From: Desulfobacterales bacterium
GTDB lineage: Bacteria > Desulfobacterota > Desulfobacteria > Desulfobacterales > 4be13
Direction of reading: 5' to 3'
NCBI GenBank assembly: GCA_029934695.1
Contig: JAOZLU010000324.1
Span: 1 to 7,877, forward strand
Length of the DNA stretch: 7,877 nucleotides
In this document: in pieces, positions 1 through 5,563 of the stretch
How positions within the stretch are numbered: the first letter of the stretch is position 1
How the letters are laid out: each line of letters starts with the position of its first letter
The notes under the pieces: generated by a model
Seen by the model: only the letters and a program-made list of their open reading frames with translations
Database searches by the model: none
What the model was told of the DNA's origin: nothing
Translations under genes and position numbers: made by a program

Positions 1-56
1 ATCCAACATCCAACATCCAACATCCAACATCCAACATCCAACATCCAATATCCAAT
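1..56. repeat. Heptanucleotide tandem array 1 (ATCCAAC)
   Basis: Eight exact, gapless 7-base units: ATCCAAC six times (1-42), then ATCCAAT twice (43-56). The array starts at the window edge, so it may extend further left. It ends directly against the korB Shine-Dalgarno sequence at 57-62. Units are continuous with no spacers, so it is not a CRISPR. The two variant units at the right end form a block, as expected if a point change was then copied by slippage. It is related to the arrays at 1489-1565 (on the opposite strand) and 5499-5544. Confidence 0.95.
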
Positions 57-62
57 GAGGAG
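57..62 (+). promoter_or_regulatory. korB ribosome binding site
   Basis: GAGGAG lies 2 nt before the ATG at 65 and 5 nt before the adjacent ATG at 68. The spacing favours initiation at 68, giving a 247-residue protein, over the first ATG of the ORF. Confidence 0.75.
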
Positions 63-67
63 ATATG

Positions 68-811
68 ATGGGAAAGACTTTTAAAAAACCGGAAGCACTT
101 TCCGACAACCATACCCACTACTGCCCGGGGTGTACCCACGGGGTGATTCATCGGCTGGTGGCTGAGGTTATTGATGAGTTGGGGATTCGCGGCCGCACCG
201 TTGGCATTGCACCGGTCGGATGTGCGGTATTGGCTTATAATTATTTTACGCATGATTTTCAGGAAGCCGCGCACGGGCGTGCACCGGCAATGGCTACCGG
301 GATAAAGCGTGTCCGGCCTGACCTGATTGTTTTCACCTATCAGGGCGACGGTGACTTGGCAAGTATTGGAATGGGAGAGATTGTTCACGCGGCCAACCGT
401 GGAGAAAAATTCACCACAATTTTTGTAAACAACGCTATTTACGGCATGACCGGCGGACAGATGGCACCGACAACCATGCCAGGACAGCGGACCACGACAT
501 CTCCTTTCGGGCGCAATGTGGAAGAATGCGGTATGCCTGTCAAGATGGCTGAACTGCTTTCTGCCCTTCAGACCCCCGGATATATCTCAAGACAGTCCGT
601 GATCAAACCCAAATATATTGTCAAGGCAAAAAAATCCATAAAAAAGGCGTTTACATATCAGATGGAAGGCCGATGCTACAGTCTCGTGGAACTGGTAAGC
701 ACATGCCCGACCAACTGGGGGCTTACCCCTCTGGAATCCGTTAAATGGTCTGAGGAAAACCTGCTTCCCTATTACCAGCTGGGCGAGTACAAAACACCTG
801 AGGAAAATTAA
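68..811 (+). CDS. korB: 2-oxoacid:ferredoxin oxidoreductase, beta (TPP-binding) subunit
   Basis: Catalytic beta subunit that binds thiamine pyrophosphate and a [4Fe-4S] cluster. With its partner subunits it oxidatively decarboxylates a 2-oxoacid to acyl-CoA and reduces ferredoxin in the cytoplasm. Numbering from the ATG at 68 (247 aa), the TPP/Mg motif starts at GDGD 93-96 and ends at the Asn pair 121-122. Cluster-ligand candidates are C19 and C22 (CPGC), C52 and C213, the usual pattern in this family. HGRAPAMATG (69-78) is also typical. ATG 65 is in frame but too close to the Shine-Dalgarno. korC follows after 146 nt. The alpha subunit and ferredoxin subunit are not in the window and would be expected to the left. 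Substrate cannot be read from sequence: 2-oxoglutarate (Kor) and branched-chain oxoacids (Vor) are both plausible, so the symbol is family-level. Confidence 0.9.
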   Translation: MGKTFKKPEALSDNHTHYCPGCTHGVIHRLVAEVIDELGIRGRTVGIAPVGCAVLAYNYFTHDFQEAAHGRAPAMATGIKRVRPDLIVFTYQGDGDLASIGMGEIVHAANRGEKFTTIFVNNAIYGMTGGQMAPTTMPGQRTTTSPFGRNVEECGMPVKMAELLSALQTPGYISRQSVIKPKYIVKAKKSIKKAFTYQMEGRCYSLVELVSTCPTNWGLTPLESVKWSEENLLPYYQLGEYKTPEEN

Positions 812-833
812 AGGATTGAAAGATTGAGGAACG

Positions 834-857
834 GATTCCTGAATCCCAGATTCCTGA
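834..857. repeat. Short direct repeat with small inverted repeat, korB-korC gap
   Basis: GATTCCTGA occurs at 834-842 and again at 849-857, a 15-nt period. The left copy also belongs to an inverted repeat, GGATTC (833-838) and GAATCC (841-846). Preceding bases (814-829) hold two imperfect GATTGA copies. This may be a degenerate relic of the short tandem repeats seen elsewhere. No T-tract follows, so it is not a standard terminator and korB-korC could be cotranscribed. Confidence 0.5.
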
Positions 858-874
858 TATTTTAAGGAGCGAAG

Positions 875-904
875 ATGATGATCCGCCCGCTTATGCACCA
901 GTGA
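875..904 (+). other. Possible 9-codon micro-ORF in the korB-korC gap
   Basis: AAGGAG at 864-869 lies 5 nt before ATG 875, which opens a nine-codon frame (MMIRPLMHQ) ending in TGA at 902-904. The Shine-Dalgarno match and spacing are as good as those of the real genes here, but the frame is too short for coding potential to be assessed. It could be a leader peptide, a decayed gene remnant or chance. Confidence 0.25.
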
Positions 905-957
905 AAATTCGGAGGGCAGTTCATCTGTATCCTTCATGATTTACAGAGGAGAAATAA

Positions 958-1494
958 ATGCAAAAAGAAGTGATGTTTGCCGGCTTTGGCGGTCAGGGAA
1001 TTTTGTTGTCAGGAAAAATTCTTGCCTTGGCAGCCATGGAAAAGGGGCTTGAAGTTGCCTGGATCCCTTCTTACGGCCCGGAAATGCGAGGGGGAACCGC
1101 TTACTGTACCGTAGTGATCAGTGACAGGCCCATTGGCTCCCCGATTATCAAAAATCCCAGGCATCTGGTTGCCATGAACCGTCCCTCACTGGAAAAATTT
1201 GTGTCAGTGGTAAAACCAAAAGGTGTTGTATTGGTGAACAGTTCATTAATCTCTGTCAGAGCCGGTCGTGATGATATTGACGAACTTGCCGTACCGGTCA
1301 CGGATATCGCCAATGAACTGGGAAGTGTGAAAGCAGCAAATATTGTGGCCCTCGGCGCGTTTGTCGTCCGCAGCGGAATCATTGATTTTGAACTGCTGAA
1401 GCAGTCTGTCAAAAAGGAGTTTGGCAAAAAAGAAAAGTTCATTCCACTCAATATGGAAGCGCTGGAGCGGGGGAAGCAGGCGGCACAGGCTTGA
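958..1494 (+). CDS. korC: 2-oxoacid:ferredoxin oxidoreductase, gamma subunit
   Basis: Gamma subunit (pyruvate/ketoisovalerate oxidoreductase catalytic-domain family) that assembles with the TPP-binding beta subunit; in this enzyme class the gamma domain contributes to CoA handling and complex assembly. The 178-residue length is normal. Family signatures are the N-terminal GFGGQG (residues 9-14) followed by LLSGK, and PSYGPEMRGG (37-46) before the TAYCTVV strand. GAGGAG at 946-951, 6 nt upstream, supports ATG 958. The last codon (Ala) and TGA stop (1492-1494) lie inside the first unit of the heptanucleotide array that begins at 1489, so repeat DNA abuts or slightly extends the original end. 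It probably forms an operon with korB. As with korB, substrate (2-oxoglutarate versus branched-chain oxoacid) is unresolved and a vor name is equally possible. Confidence 0.88.
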   Translation: MQKEVMFAGFGGQGILLSGKILALAAMEKGLEVAWIPSYGPEMRGGTAYCTVVISDRPIGSPIIKNPRHLVAMNRPSLEKFVSVVKPKGVVLVNSSLISVRAGRDDIDELAVPVTDIANELGSVKAANIVALGAFVVRSGIIDFELLKQSVKKEFGKKEKFIPLNMEALERGKQAAQA

Positions 1495-1565
1495 TGCTTG
1501 ATGCTTGATGCTTGATGTTTGATGTTTGATGTTTGATGTTTGATGTTCGATGTTCGATGTTCGAT
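1489..1565. repeat. Heptanucleotide tandem array 2 (GCTTGAT/GTTTGAT/GTTCGAT)
   Basis: Eleven gapless 7-base units in three homogeneous blocks: GCTTGAT x4 (1489-1516), GTTTGAT x4 (1517-1544), GTTCGAT x3 (1545-1565). The reverse complement reads ATCGAAC, ATCAAAC and ATCAAGC, so it belongs to the same family as ATCCAAC of array 1 but inverted. It overlaps the last codon and stop of korC and fills nearly all of the gap before cmk. The block structure suggests point changes each followed by local copy-number expansion. Confidence 0.95.
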
Positions 1566-1583
1566 TTTGGCTATTTGTCATAT

Positions 1584-2237
1584 ATGAAATATATCGTTAT
1601 TACCATAGATGGCCCCGCGGGTGCAGGCAAAACAACTGTCAGCCGAATGCTCGCGGATCGGCTTTCTTATAAGTACATAGATACCGGCGCACTTTACAGG
1701 GGAATTGCTTTTGAGGCGAAATCAGCGGGCCTGGCTTATGATGATGATGCGGGACTTGAAACGCTTTGCAGTGCCCTGAACATGAAATTTGTCCGGAATG
1801 AAAATGGGACCCGACTGCTGTCCGGTCAGTCAGATATCACCGATAACATCCGAACCCCTGAAATCACCATGTTCACTTCGGCAGTCTCAGCAAGACCTGT
1901 TGTGAGAAAATATCTTCTCGACGTGCAACGCAACATGGGCAGGGAAAAAGGAGTTGTATTTGAGGGACGTGATATGGGAACGGTCGTTTTCCCGGATGCG
2001 GATGTGAAATTTTTTCTGGATGCGTCCGTCAGAACAAGGGCGCTCAGACGTTACAAAGAATTGGCGCACGAAACCGGTCAGACATACAAAAAAGTTGAAG
2101 AGGACCTGAATCAGCGGGACAAAAATGACAGCACCAGAACCATGGCACCCTTAAAACCGGCTGAGGACGCTGTCATTATAAATTCCACTGAGCATTCTGC
2201 TGAAGAGGTTGTCGAATTCATGCTGTCTCACATATAA
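1584..2237 (+). CDS. cmk: Cytidylate kinase
   Basis: Phosphorylates CMP and dCMP to the diphosphates with ATP, in pyrimidine salvage and nucleotide supply. At 217 aa it is close to the 220-230 usual for the family. Visible motifs: P-loop GPAGAGKTT (10-18), the CMP-site DTGALYRG (33-40), SAVSARPVVR (99-108), EGRDMGTVVFPDAD (127-140), and the lid/active-site RDKNDSTR (178-185) followed by PL (189-190). The reading frame is open upstream to ATGs at 1533 and 1536, but those lie in repeat DNA and would add 17 or 16 residues resembling translated heptamers; ATG 1584 begins the conserved MKYIVITIDGPAG. No convincing Shine-Dalgarno precedes 1584. It lies upstream of rpsA, a common bacterial arrangement, though a 316-nt gap separates them here. 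Confidence 0.96.
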   Translation: MKYIVITIDGPAGAGKTTVSRMLADRLSYKYIDTGALYRGIAFEAKSAGLAYDDDAGLETLCSALNMKFVRNENGTRLLSGQSDITDNIRTPEITMFTSAVSARPVVRKYLLDVQRNMGREKGVVFEGRDMGTVVFPDADVKFFLDASVRTRALRRYKELAHETGQTYKKVEEDLNQRDKNDSTRTMAPLKPAEDAVIINSTEHSAEEVVEFMLSHI

Positions 2238-2241
2238 CTTA

Positions 2242-2275
2242 GGTGGGTGAAACGAAGCACTTCGCTTCTCCCACC
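2242..2275 (+). repeat. GGTGGG...CCCACC hairpin after cmk
   Basis: GGTGGG (2242-2247) pairs with CCCACC (2270-2275); inside, GAA/TTC and CGAA/TTCG pair around a GCAC loop, with one T-T and one A-C mismatch. The hairpin begins 4 nt after the cmk stop. The following bases (CTGCATTTGTAACC) lack a T-run, so termination would be weak. It resembles the element at 5564-5587 in its GGTGGGT start and CGCTTCG-type core, which suggests a dispersed REP-like repeat more than a gene-specific terminator. Confidence 0.7.
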
Positions 2276-2327
2276 CTGCATTTGTAACCGCACAGGTCGA
2301 AAGTTTTGAATCATCAACTTATAAATA

Positions 2328-2386
2328 TCTGAAATCATTAGTGCTGACAGGTTAGTGCTGACTTTGTAAACATCAATGATTTCAGA
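2328..2386 (+). repeat. 12-bp inverted repeat enclosing an 11-bp direct repeat, upstream of rpsA
   Basis: TCTGAAATCATT (2328-2339) and AATGATTTCAGA (2375-2386) are perfect reverse complements, and after one A-C mismatch three more bases can pair (GTG 2341-2343 with CAT 2371-2373, one G-T). Between the arms TTAGTGCTGAC occurs twice, at 2338-2348 and 2352-2362, with a 14-nt period; the first copy overlaps the end of the left arm. No T-run follows. It could be a structured cmk-rpsA transcript element, a binding site with two half-sites, or a small mobile-element relic. Confidence 0.75.
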
Positions 2387-2492
2387 GTGTTATAGCAATT
2401 TATGACTGGGAAGCACATTAAAAACACTTTTACTGAAATTAAGGGTTGTTTTTTAATAAATTACCTGATACAGTTTTACGTTTATATTACTT

Positions 2493-2498
2493 TATACT
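2493..2498 (+). promoter_or_regulatory. Candidate rpsA -10 element
   Basis: TATACT matches the sigma-70 -10 consensus at five of six positions, in AT-rich DNA 55 nt before the rpsA start. No good -35 hexamer occurs at 16-18 nt spacing (the bases there read around ACAGTT), so the call rests on the -10 alone. It lies within the AATTACCT/AGGTAATT inverted repeat. Confidence 0.3.
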
Positions 2499-2533
2499 TG
2501 TTAATCAATAAGGTAATTGCATAAAAATAGGCC

Positions 2534-2540
2534 AAGGGGG
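2534..2540 (+). promoter_or_regulatory. rpsA Shine-Dalgarno-like sequence with long spacing
   Basis: AAGGGGG lies 13 nt before the ATG at 2554, longer than the 5-9 nt usual for an efficient site. No better match is closer, and no alternative in-frame start is seen just upstream. The long spacer may reflect S1-dependent or autoregulated initiation, as known for rpsA in enterobacteria, but that is inference. Confidence 0.5.
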
Positions 2541-2553
2541 ATACTATAGTTTA

Positions 2554-4632
2554 ATGGAAAATCTTGTAAGAAACGATGAAATTGAGCAGTCAGATCAAAC
2601 AAATTTGTCAAATGAAGTCATTGCGGATCAAAGCGAAGAGCTGTTATCCGAACCGTCCGATGATAAAGCATCGGATGATACCCGGGATGCAGACGACGAC
2701 AGCATGGAAAGTCTGATGGATATGTATGAAGAAAGCTTCAAGCGTTTTGCAGAAGGGGAAGTTGTCAGCGGTAAAATTATTTCGGTGGACAAGGACCATG
2801 TACTTGTCGATATTGGCTACAAATCAGAGGGACAGATTCCGATTCATGAATTTAAAAATGAGAACGGCAATGCTGATGTGAATGTGGGTGATTCGGTCGA
2901 GGTGATGGTTGAATTCTGGGATGAGGAGGAAGAAGTTGTCAATCTTTCCAAAGAGAAGGCAGCCAAAGTTAAGATATGGGACGAAATCAAAAAAGCCCAT
3001 GATGAGAACGGAACCGTCGAGGGTGTCATTCTGAACCGTGTGAAGGGCGGATTTTCTGTGGATATCGGTGTTGCAGCCTTTCTGCCGGGTTCTCAGGCGG
3101 ATTTGCGTCCCATCAGAAATCTTGATGAGATGGTGGGAGAGACCTTCAGCTTCAAGATTCTGAAATATAACCGGAAACGAAGCAATATTGTCCTGTCCAG
3201 ACGGGCAATTCTGGAAGAAGAGCGTGATGCTGTAAGAACTGCGACTCTGGAAGCTATCCATGAGGGTAAGGTTGTTGACGGCATTGTCAAGAATATTACA
3301 GAATACGGTGTGTTTGTTGATCTCGGAGGCGTGGACGGTCTGCTTCATATCACAGATATTTCATGGGGGCGTGTGAAGCATCCTTCAGAACTCTTTTCAG
3401 TCGGAGATCAGATAAGCGTAAAAGTTCTGAGTCTCGATGCGGAAAAGGAAAGGGTTTCGCTGGGCATGAAGCAACTGACAGAAGACCCCTGGGCAAGCGC
3501 AACAGAAAAATATCCTGTGGAGTCCCGCGTCACCGGCAAGGTGGTCAGCCTGACAGATTACGGCGCATTTGTGGAACTGGAAGAGGGAATTGAAGGACTG
3601 ATTCATGTGTCTGAAATGTCATGGACACGAAAGATTCGCCATCCTTCCAAGGTCGTTGTCACCGGACAGGAGGTTGAGGCTATTGTTCTGGATATAAACC
3701 CCGAAAACAGACGTATTTCCCTTGGCATGAAGCAGGTTGCTCCGAATCCCTGGGATGTGATCAGTGAAAAATATCCTGTGGGCACAACCATTGAAGGCAG
3801 GATCAAGAACATCACTGATTTCGGTCTGTTTATCGGTATTGACGAAGGCATTGACGGGCTTGTACATATTTCAGATATTTCCTGGACCAAGCGTATCAAA
3901 CACCCGGGTGAGGTCTATAAAAAAGGGGATATGGTTCAGGCAATCGTTCTTGACATTGACAAGGGTAGCGAAAGGTTTTCTCTGGGAATCAAGCAGATAC
4001 AGCCGGACCCCTGGCAAACCGTGGCGGAACGCTATGAAGTCGGGACAGAAATTACCGGCACGGTAACGAATATCACCGATTTCGGCGTTTTTGTGGAGCT
4101 GGAAGAGGGTATAGAAGGGCTTGTCCATGTATCTGAGATCAGCAAGGAAAAAATAAAAACACCCGCTGGAAAATTTAATGTCAGCGATGTCATCACTGCC
4201 AAAGTCATGAATATTAACAGTGATGAAAGACGGATCGGACTTTCAATCAAACGGCTTGAGGTGGATGATGATGATCATCAGGGCCTTCTCAGCGACTACA
4301 TAGACAACATGAAACCGCCGACGTCTGCCTTCGGAGAGATTTTAAGAGAAAACCTTCAGGAAAAACTGAAAGGGGAGGAAGAAGAGCAGGGAAACAACAC
4401 CGTTCAGGCGCAGGAGGAAGAAACTCAGGTCCAGGAGGAAGAAACTCAGGCCGAGGAAGAGGAAACTCAGGCCCAGAAGGAAGAAACTCAGGCTCAGGAG
4501 GAAGAAACTCAGGCCGAGGAAGAGGAAACTCAGGCCCAGGAGGAAGAAACTCAGGAAGAAAAAACTCAGGCACAGAAGGAAGGGAGCAACACCACTCAGG
4601 GCCAAGAGGAAGAAGTCCAAGATAAAAAATAA
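2554..4632 (+). CDS. rpsA: 30S ribosomal protein S1, with an extra Glu/Gln-rich repeat tail
   Basis: Binds mRNA at the 30S subunit and promotes initiation on structured or weak-Shine-Dalgarno messages. Six S1 (OB-fold) domains can be placed at about 68-138, 153-222, 238-308, 323-393, 410-480 and 497-566. Domains 3-6 show the canonical YGVFV/FGVFV strand, GL(L/I/V)H(I/V)S-type turn and SLGMKQ-type ending; domains 1-2 are divergent, as in ribosome-anchoring domains of classical S1. An acidic N-terminal extension (1-60) precedes domain 1. At 692 aa the protein exceeds the E. coli length (557): roughly 85 residues (608-692) form a low-complexity Glu/Gln tail of TQAQEEE-type heptads ending in DKK. 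The tail lacks an S1 fold and should be disordered or helical. The gene follows cmk, as in many bacteria, and converges on the yciO gene. Confidence 0.97.
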   Translation: MENLVRNDEIEQSDQTNLSNEVIADQSEELLSEPSDDKASDDTRDADDDSMESLMDMYEESFKRFAEGEVVSGKIISVDKDHVLVDIGYKSEGQIPIHEFKNENGNADVNVGDSVEVMVEFWDEEEEVVNLSKEKAAKVKIWDEIKKAHDENGTVEGVILNRVKGGFSVDIGVAAFLPGSQADLRPIRNLDEMVGETFSFKILKYNRKRSNIVLSRRAILEEERDAVRTATLEAIHEGKVVDGIVKNITEYGVFVDLGGVDGLLHITDISWGRVKHPSELFSVGDQISVKVLSLDAEKERVSLGMKQLTEDPWASATEKYPVESRVTGKVVSLTDYGAFVELEEGIEGLIHVSEMSWTRKIRHPSKVVVTGQEVEAIVLDINPENRRISLGMKQVAPNPWDVISEKYPVGTTIEGRIKNITDFGLFIGIDEGIDGLVHISDISWTKRIKHPGEVYKKGDMVQAIVLDIDKGSERFSLGIKQIQPDPWQTVAERYEVGTEITGTVTNITDFGVFVELEEGIEGLVHVSEISKEKIKTPAGKFNVSDVITAKVMNINSDERRIGLSIKRLEVDDDDHQGLLSDYIDNMKPPTSAFGEILRENLQEKLKGEEEEQGNNTVQAQEEETQVQEEETQAEEEETQAQKEETQAQEEETQAEEEETQAQEEETQEEKTQAQKEGSNTTQGQEEEVQDKK
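4402..4584 (+). repeat. 21-bp in-frame tandem repeats in the rpsA 3' end
   Basis: Units encode VQAQEEE (4402-4422), TQVQEEE (4423), TQAEEEE (4444), TQAQKEE (4465), TQAQEEE (4486), TQAEEEE (4507), TQAQEEE (4528), a shortened TQEEK (4549-4563) and TQAQKEG (4564-4584). A higher-order duplication is visible: 4507-4548 repeats 4444-4485 with one base change. Codon choice is nearly identical between units (ACT CAG starts all but the first), pointing to recent expansion by slippage or unequal recombination. Unit lengths keep the frame; the short unit has lost two codons. Confidence 0.93.
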
Positions 4633-4641
4633 GGATATCCC

Positions 4642-4697
4642 GGTGTCCGATGTCTGGTTTTCAGTTTGATTTTAATATGTTCCAGACATCGGATACC
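4642..4697. terminator. Long hairpin between convergent rpsA and yciO
   Basis: A 16-bp stem, GGTGTCCGATGTCTGG (4642-4657) against CCAGACATCGGATACC (4682-4697), pairs throughout with one G-T wobble, around a 24-nt loop. It fills the 72-nt gap between the two stop codons. On the plus strand CATCCTTTACTC follows; on the minus strand a T-rich stretch (TTATTTTTTATC) begins about 10 nt after the stem. A bidirectional terminator is the natural reading, stronger for the minus-strand gene. Confidence 0.75.
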
Positions 4698-4704
4698 ACA
4701 TCCT

Positions 4705-5313
4705 TTACTCAAAAATACTCACATCTCCCATACCCTTTCGTAAAACTTCAGGCATGTCTTTTTCCAGGGAAATTATGCTGGAAGGCTGGCTGGGGACCGT
4801 GCCGCCGTCAATGACAGCATCTATTCTGGAACTGAAAAAATCCTGTATAAAAGAGGCATCATCAAAAATAGTGCCGTCAGGCATGGTCGCACTTGTTGAA
4901 ATGACAGGATTTCCCAGTTCTTCCACCAAAGCAAGGCAGATGGCATTGTCAGGGACACGAATACCGGCACTTTTCCGTTTGGTGACCATGATTTTGGGAA
5001 CCAGTTTGGAACCTTCCAAAACAAACGTATAAGGACCCGGCAAAAGTCGTTTCATGGTCTTGTATGCGTAATTTGACACTTTTGCATAATTACTGATATT
5101 TTTGAGACCTGAACAGATAAAACTGAACGGTTTTTTCTTATCTCTCTGTTTTAACTGATAGACCTTTTCAATCGCCTTTTTGTTCATAATGTCACAGCCA
5201 ATGCCGTAATATGTATCCGTGGGATAGGCAATGACCCCTCCCTGCCGGAGGATATCGACAATTTGACTGATGAGCCGTTTTTGCGGATTATCCGGATTTA
5301 TTTCGATAAACAT
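4705..5313 (-). CDS. yciO: YciO/Sua5-type YrdC-domain protein (threonylcarbamoyl-AMP synthase-like)
   Basis: A single YrdC domain of 202 aa without the Sua5 C-terminal extension. TsaC/Sua5 members make L-threonylcarbamoyl-AMP from threonine, bicarbonate and ATP for tRNA t6A37; the YciO branch has the same fold, but its physiological role is less settled. Seen here: an N-terminus FIEINPDNPQKRLI strongly like E. coli YciO, the PTDTYYGIGCD strand (31-41), the Lys/Arg-rich nucleotide-site segment KQRDKKKP (55-62), LLPGPYTFVL (90-99), KRKSAGIRVPD (112-122) and STSAT (139-143), where TsaC proteins usually have S-x-N. GGAAGA on the minus strand (5324-5319), 5 nt from the ATG, supports this start. 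It is divergent from guaB and convergent with rpsA. If no other TsaC exists in the genome, it could be the t6A enzyme. Confidence 0.87.
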   Translation of the reverse strand: MFIEINPDNPQKRLISQIVDILRQGGVIAYPTDTYYGIGCDIMNKKAIEKVYQLKQRDKKKPFSFICSGLKNISNYAKVSNYAYKTMKRLLPGPYTFVLEGSKLVPKIMVTKRKSAGIRVPDNAICLALVEELGNPVISTSATMPDGTIFDDASFIQDFFSSRIDAVIDGGTVPSQPSSIISLEKDMPEVLRKGMGDVSIFE

Positions 5314-5392
5314 GATATTCTTCCGTTTTTATTTTGGATGCCTGAACCATTCTGACTGTATTTCCCGAATTCTGCCAATCCATTATCCTCTG

Positions 5393-5420
5393 TTTATTAC
5401 GGATACTGCTGCATTGTCAA
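5393..5420 (-). promoter_or_regulatory. Candidate yciO promoter
   Basis: On the minus strand a perfect TTGACA -35 (5420-5415) is followed after 16 nt by AATAAA (5398-5393), four of six matches to the -10 consensus. This would give a leader of roughly 75 nt. GATAAT (5387-5382) is a better -10 match but is 27 nt from the -35. Confidence 0.4.
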
Positions 5421-5421
5421 G

Positions 5422-5450
5422 GTAACAAATAAAAGATTGATAAATATAAA
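5422..5450 (+). promoter_or_regulatory. Candidate guaB promoter
   Basis: GTAACA (5422-5427, four of six to TTGACA), a 17-nt spacer, and TATAAA (5445-5450, five of six to TATAAT). Initiation near 5457 would produce a leader of about 160 nt carrying array 3 and two hairpins. Its -35 lies one base from the -35 of the opposing yciO candidate. Confidence 0.4.
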
Positions 5451-5498
5451 TTCTTATGTTATGCATTTTGGTAATTAAAAGGCACGCAACGAAGTGCA

Positions 5499-5544
5499 TT
5501 TCCAAATTCCAAATCTCAAATCTCAAATAAATTCCAAATCTCAA
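5499..5544. repeat. Heptanucleotide array 3 (ATTCCAA/ATCTCAA), degenerate
   Basis: TTTCCAA (5499-5505), ATTCCAA (5506-5512), ATCTCAA twice (5513-5526), a 4-base interruption ATAA (5527-5530), ATTCCAA (5531-5537), ATCTCAA (5538-5544). It shares the 7-base period and the A+C-rich TCCAA core of array 1, but is interrupted and more diverged. It lies in the presumed guaB leader. Confidence 0.8.
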
Positions 5545-5557
5545 ACTGATATTTGAG
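5540..5557 (+). repeat. Small perfect hairpin at the end of array 3
   Basis: CTCAAA (5540-5545) pairs with TTTGAG (5552-5557) around a 6-nt loop (CTGATA). The left arm is the last heptamer unit. No T-run follows. Confidence 0.5.
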
Positions 5558-5563
5558 GAGGAA

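Larger units (their letters stand above)
2238..2553. other. cmk-rpsA intergenic region (316 bp)
   Basis: No credible coding frame. From left: the GGTGGG hairpin (2242-2275), an unremarkable stretch, the long inverted repeat (2328-2386), then AT-rich DNA from about 2387 to 2530 that probably holds the rpsA promoter and leader. An 8-bp inverted repeat, AATTACCT (2459-2466) and AGGTAATT (2511-2518), brackets the best -10 candidate and might be an operator or leader hairpin. I see no tRNA and no known riboswitch pattern. Confidence 0.6.

Noticed and set aside
1..56. Possible CRISPR-like repeat array
   Set aside because: Units are 7 bases and contiguous, with no spacers; this is a simple tandem repeat.
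1246..1581. Minus-strand 111-codon frame with an Asn/His/Ser-rich repetitive start
   Set aside because: Its repetitive N-terminus is only the heptamer array translated in rotating frame, and the rest lies antisense to korC.
1533..1583. Upstream ATG starts for cmk
   Set aside because: The extra residues are translated repeat DNA, and the conserved family N-terminus begins at ATG 1584.
2824..3348. Minus-strand 174-codon frame within rpsA
   Set aside because: Antisense shadow of conserved S1 domains, with no recognisable domain and no supporting ribosome binding site.
4289..4620. Minus-strand Pro/Leu/Phe-rich repetitive frames
   Set aside because: Antisense translations of the 21-bp rpsA tail repeats; the composition is a by-product of the GAG/GAA-rich coding strand.
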